64,000 nt of DNA, taken from positions 2,463,001-2,527,000 of the forward strand of contig NZ_CAKAKE010000001.1 of the NCBI RefSeq assembly GCF_916618915.1. The letters run 5' to 3'. Under the pieces are notes generated by a model. That model had not been told where the DNA came from. It did not search any database and worked only from the letters and a program-made list of their open reading frames with translations. The stretch is from Stenotrophomonas sp. Marseille-Q4652 (GTDB taxonomy: Bacteria; Pseudomonadota; Gammaproteobacteria; Xanthomonadales; Xanthomonadaceae). Position numbers and translations under genes: made by a program. Below are positions 61,747 through 64,000 of this stretch, piece by piece. Within the stretch, counting starts at the first letter, position 1, and each line of letters starts with the position of its first letter.

Positions 61747-62990
61747 AGCCGTTCCGCACCCTGCTGATCCTCGTGCTCGTCGCCGCGGTGGGCATCCTCG
61801 CCGCGCAATGGCTGGCCCACCAGCAGCAGTACGACCTGGGCCAGGTGGTGGTACAGGCAGGTGGCAACGACTACATCGCCACGCTGCCGCAGGCGGTGCT
61901 GGCGCTGGTGATCTTCCTGGTGGTGCTGTGGCTGCTGTGGACGCTGCTGCTGTCGCCGCTGCGCGCCTGGAACCGCTACCGCCGCAAGCAGGACCGCACC
62001 CGCCTGCTGGAAGGCCTGCAGGCGCTGGACCGCGGCCACTGGCAGCGCGCCGAGCGCCTGCTGCTGGCCGCGGCCAAGCACCCGGAAACCGCATCGACCG
62101 CCACCATCGCAGCGGTACGTGCCGCCGAGGCGCGGGGTGACCAGGCTGCCGCCAGCCAGCACCTGCTGCAGCTGGCCTCGATCGATGCCACCGACCACGC
62201 CCTGCTCAGCGCCGAACGCTGGCTGGCCCAGCAGCGTCCGCTCGACGCGATCAACGCGCTGGACGTTGCCGCCGCGCAGCCGTTGCCGCCGCGCGGGGTG
62301 CTGCTGCGTACCGAGGCCCTGGCCCAGGCCGGTCGCGCGGCCGAGGCCTACGGCCAGCTCGGCGCCCTGCGCCAGCAGCAGGTGCTACCGGCCGATGCGC
62401 TGGCGGCGCTGGAAGTACGCCTGGCCGCGCAGGCGCTGGACGAGGCCGCCGACGTCAACGCGCTGGCCACGCAGTGGGAGGCCACGCCCAAGGCCCTGCG
62501 CCTGAATCCGGTGGTGGTGTCGGCCTATGCCCGCCGCGCCGCGGAGCTGGGCTGGGAGGAACCGGCGATGCGCAGCCTGGAAACCGCACTGGACACGCGC
62601 TGGGACGAGTCGCTGGTCAGGGTCTACGGTTCCCTGCCCGGCCAGCGCTGGGACGCACGCAGCGCCACCGCTGGACGCTGGCTGCAGGCGCAGCCGTCCA
62701 GCATCAGCCTGCTGCTGACCTTGGCCCGGCTGGAACAGCAGCAGGGCAACTGGGCCCAGGCCGAGACCTATCTGCACCGTGCCGCTGCACAGGGTGCCGG
62801 CGCCCCGGCCTGGGAAGCGCTGGGCGAGGGATATGCCGCCCGTGGCGAGGACACGCTGGCGCGCCAGTGCCTGCTCAACGCCCTGCGCGAGCGTCGCGGC
62901 GAGCCGCCGCTGGTGCTGACCGAACACGCGCTGCACCCGCAGCTGCCCGAACAGCGCGATGAACACGGGCTGCCGCGACTGCACGACTGA
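61743..62990 (+). CDS. hemY: HemY-like TPR protein
   Basis: A 415-residue protein with two N-terminal TM helices (LLILVLVAAVGILAAQWL; LALVIFLVVLWLLWTLLL) flanking the HemY_N domain, and TPR repeats thereafter (DRGHWQRAERLLLAAAKHP, GNWAQAETYLHRAAAQG). The family sits with hemD/hemX in gammaproteobacteria; its exact role is unknown, and it is not protoporphyrinogen oxidase despite the gene name. Translation is coupled to hemX by ATGA. Confidence 0.9.
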   Translation: MKPFRTLLILVLVAAVGILAAQWLAHQQQYDLGQVVVQAGGNDYIATLPQAVLALVIFLVVLWLLWTLLLSPLRAWNRYRRKQDRTRLLEGLQALDRGHWQRAERLLLAAAKHPETASTATIAAVRAAEARGDQAAASQHLLQLASIDATDHALLSAERWLAQQRPLDAINALDVAAAQPLPPRGVLLRTEALAQAGRAAEAYGQLGALRQQQVLPADALAALEVRLAAQALDEAADVNALATQWEATPKALRLNPVVVSAYARRAAELGWEEPAMRSLETALDTRWDESLVRVYGSLPGQRWDARSATAGRWLQAQPSSISLLLTLARLEQQQGNWAQAETYLHRAAAQGAGAPAWEALGEGYAARGEDTLARQCLLNALRERRGEPPLVLTEHALHPQLPEQRDEHGLPRLHD

Positions 62991-63011
62991 TCCATCCAGG
63001 CCGGAAATGAA

Positions 63012-63045
63012 AAGGGCGCTTCCCTGCGGAAGCGCCCTTCTTTTT
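63012..63045 (+). terminator. Rho-independent terminator after hemY
   Basis: A perfect 12-bp stem (AAGGGCGCTTCC/GGAAGCGCCCTT), 4-nt loop, then CTTTTTG. The A-rich other flank lets it also serve the convergent thiolase. Confidence 0.92.
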
Positions 63046-63080
63046 GCCGGTCAGCGGTAGCTGCCCGGTCAGCGACCGGC

Positions 63081-64000
63081 TCAGCGCTCGATGATCGCCA
63101 CCACGCCCATGCCGCCGGCGGTGCAGATCGAGACCAGCGCGCGGCCACCGCCGCGTTCGGCCAGCTGCTTGGCCGCAGTGGCGACCACGCGGCCGCCGGT
63201 GGCGGCGAACGGATGGCCGGCGGCCAGCGACGAACCGACCGGGTTGATCTTCGTCGGATCGATTGCGCCCAGCGGCGCGTCCAGGCCAAGGCGGTTGCGG
63301 CAGTAATCCTCGCTCTCCCACGCACGCAGGGTGCACAGCACCTGGGCGGCGAAGGCTTCGTGGATTTCGTAGATGTCGAAGTCCTGCAGGGTCAGGTTGT
63401 TGCGCTTGAGCATCTCGGCCACGGCCACGGTCGGGGCCATCAGCAGGCCTTCGCCATGCACGAAGTCCACCGCCGAGACGTGCGCATCGCGCAGGTAGGC
63501 CAGCGGCTCGTGGCCATGGGCACGGGCCCACTCCTCGCTGGCCAGCAGCACCGCCGAGGCGCCGTCGGTGAGCGGGGTCGAGTTGGCGGCGGTCAGGGTG
63601 CCGCGGCCGGAAACCTTGTCGAAGGCCGGCTTCAGCGTGGCCAGCTTCTCCAGCGAGGTGTCCGGACGCAGGATGTTGTCGCGCTCCACGCCGCGGAACG
63701 GCACCACCAGGTCGCTGAAGAAACCACGGTCATAGGCCGCGGCCAGCTTCTTGTGCGAGGACACCGCCCAGGCGTCCTGCTCCTGGCGGCTGATGTTCCA
63801 CTGCTTGGCCATGTCCTCGCAGTGATCACCCATGCTCTTGCCGGTGCGCGGCTCGGCCACGCCCGGGAACTCGGGCTTGAGCTCGCCCAACTTGAAGCCA
63901 CCCACCAGGGCCTTGAACTTGTCGCCGGTGGTCTTGGCACGATTGGCAGCCAGCAGGCGGGCGCGCAGCTTCTTGCCATAGACGATCGGCACGTCAGAGG
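63081..64000 (-). CDS. fadI: FadI-like acetyl-CoA C-acyltransferase, 3' part
   Basis: The frame is open past the right edge; at least 306 C-terminal codons are present, with no internal start needed. It is a thiolase: IYEIHEAFAAQVLCTLRA holds the catalytic His, GSSLAAGHPFAATGGR the CoA loop, and ICTAGGMGVVAIIE the second catalytic Cys. The N-terminal nucleophilic Cys lies outside. Insert sequence (GGFKLGELKPEFPGV) is like FadI/trifunctional beta thiolases of fatty-acid oxidation. Convergent with hemY. Confidence 0.88.
   Translation of the reverse strand, partial: SDVPIVYGKKLRARLLAANRAKTTGDKFKALVGGFKLGELKPEFPGVAEPRTGKSMGDHCEDMAKQWNISRQEQDAWAVSSHKKLAAAYDRGFFSDLVVPFRGVERDNILRPDTSLEKLATLKPAFDKVSGRGTLTAANSTPLTDGASAVLLASEEWARAHGHEPLAYLRDAHVSAVDFVHGEGLLMAPTVAVAEMLKRNNLTLQDFDIYEIHEAFAAQVLCTLRAWESEDYCRNRLGLDAPLGAIDPTKINPVGSSLAAGHPFAATGGRVVATAAKQLAERGGGRALVSICTAGGMGVVAIIER

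Overview
The window is a continuous stretch of a GC-rich (roughly two thirds G+C or more) chromosome from a gammaproteobacterium of the Xanthomonadaceae, most likely Stenotrophomonas or a close relative. I infer this from an Ax21-family outer-membrane protein, a head-to-hydrocarbon oleABCD locus, a cNMP-binding GGDEF/nucleotidyl cyclase pair like Xanthomonas XC_0249/XC_0250, and a PhoP-type regulator preceded by a PepSY-like gene. Almost all of it is ordinary chromosomal coding sequence. I see no insertion sequence, prophage, CRISPR array, tRNA or rRNA.

Layout. 0-6 kb: the start of a PhoP-like regulator, a PepSY-like secreted protein, dusA, pncA, purU, an Old Yellow Enzyme followed in frame by a small DUF2798 membrane ORF, a class II sirtuin and a hotdog thioesterase. 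6.3-10.5 kb: a ribonucleotide reductase operon (nrdA, a small gene, nrdB) behind a cobalamin riboswitch, a good sigma70-type promoter and two candidate NrdR boxes 21 bp apart. 10.7-17.4 kb: a TfoX-N protein, a second sirtuin carrying the deacylase Tyr-x-x-Arg signature, a hydrolase/zapE pair, an EamA transporter, a secreted nuclease and cytochrome c5. 17.5-23 kb: a TetR regulator divergent from liuA-liuB-liuD (leucine/isovalerate degradation), with a palindromic operator between them.

23-28.5 kb is the most unusual region. It holds a SagB-type flavin dehydrogenase, a small NHLP/Nif11-leader-like putative precursor peptide, an 854-residue class III nucleotidyl cyclase with TPRs, and a cNMP-binding diguanylate cyclase whose stop codon lies 2 nt before the cyclase start. 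These genes seem to join a RiPP-like peptide maturation set to a cyclic nucleotide to c-di-GMP signalling pair.

28.6-33.4 kb: the glyoxylate shunt (aceB, aceA) divergent from a LysR regulator, then a membrane protein. 33.6-42 kb: an M3 dipeptidase lipoprotein, an acyltransferase, arfB, a DUF2059 protein, a ubiJ-ubiB-truC chain joined by ATGA overlaps, ddl and a DUF1328 peptide. 42.2-47.4 kb: oleA, oleB, oleC and oleD (long-chain olefin synthesis), with a terminator after oleA and an oppositely oriented YkgJ cysteine-cluster gene between oleB and oleC.

47.5-64 kb: a DUF4156 lipoprotein, a two-domain M16 protease, a secreted protein with three TonB-box-like repeats, trmL, a glutaryl-CoA dehydrogenase, ETF-quinone oxidoreductase (the common electron acceptor route for the acyl-CoA dehydrogenases here), a cytochrome c lipoprotein, Ax21, then gpsA-secB-rhodanese, two small genes, hemD-hemX-hemY and the 3' part of a FadI-like thiolase. 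Most convergent or operon-ending gaps contain clear stem-loops, listed individually.
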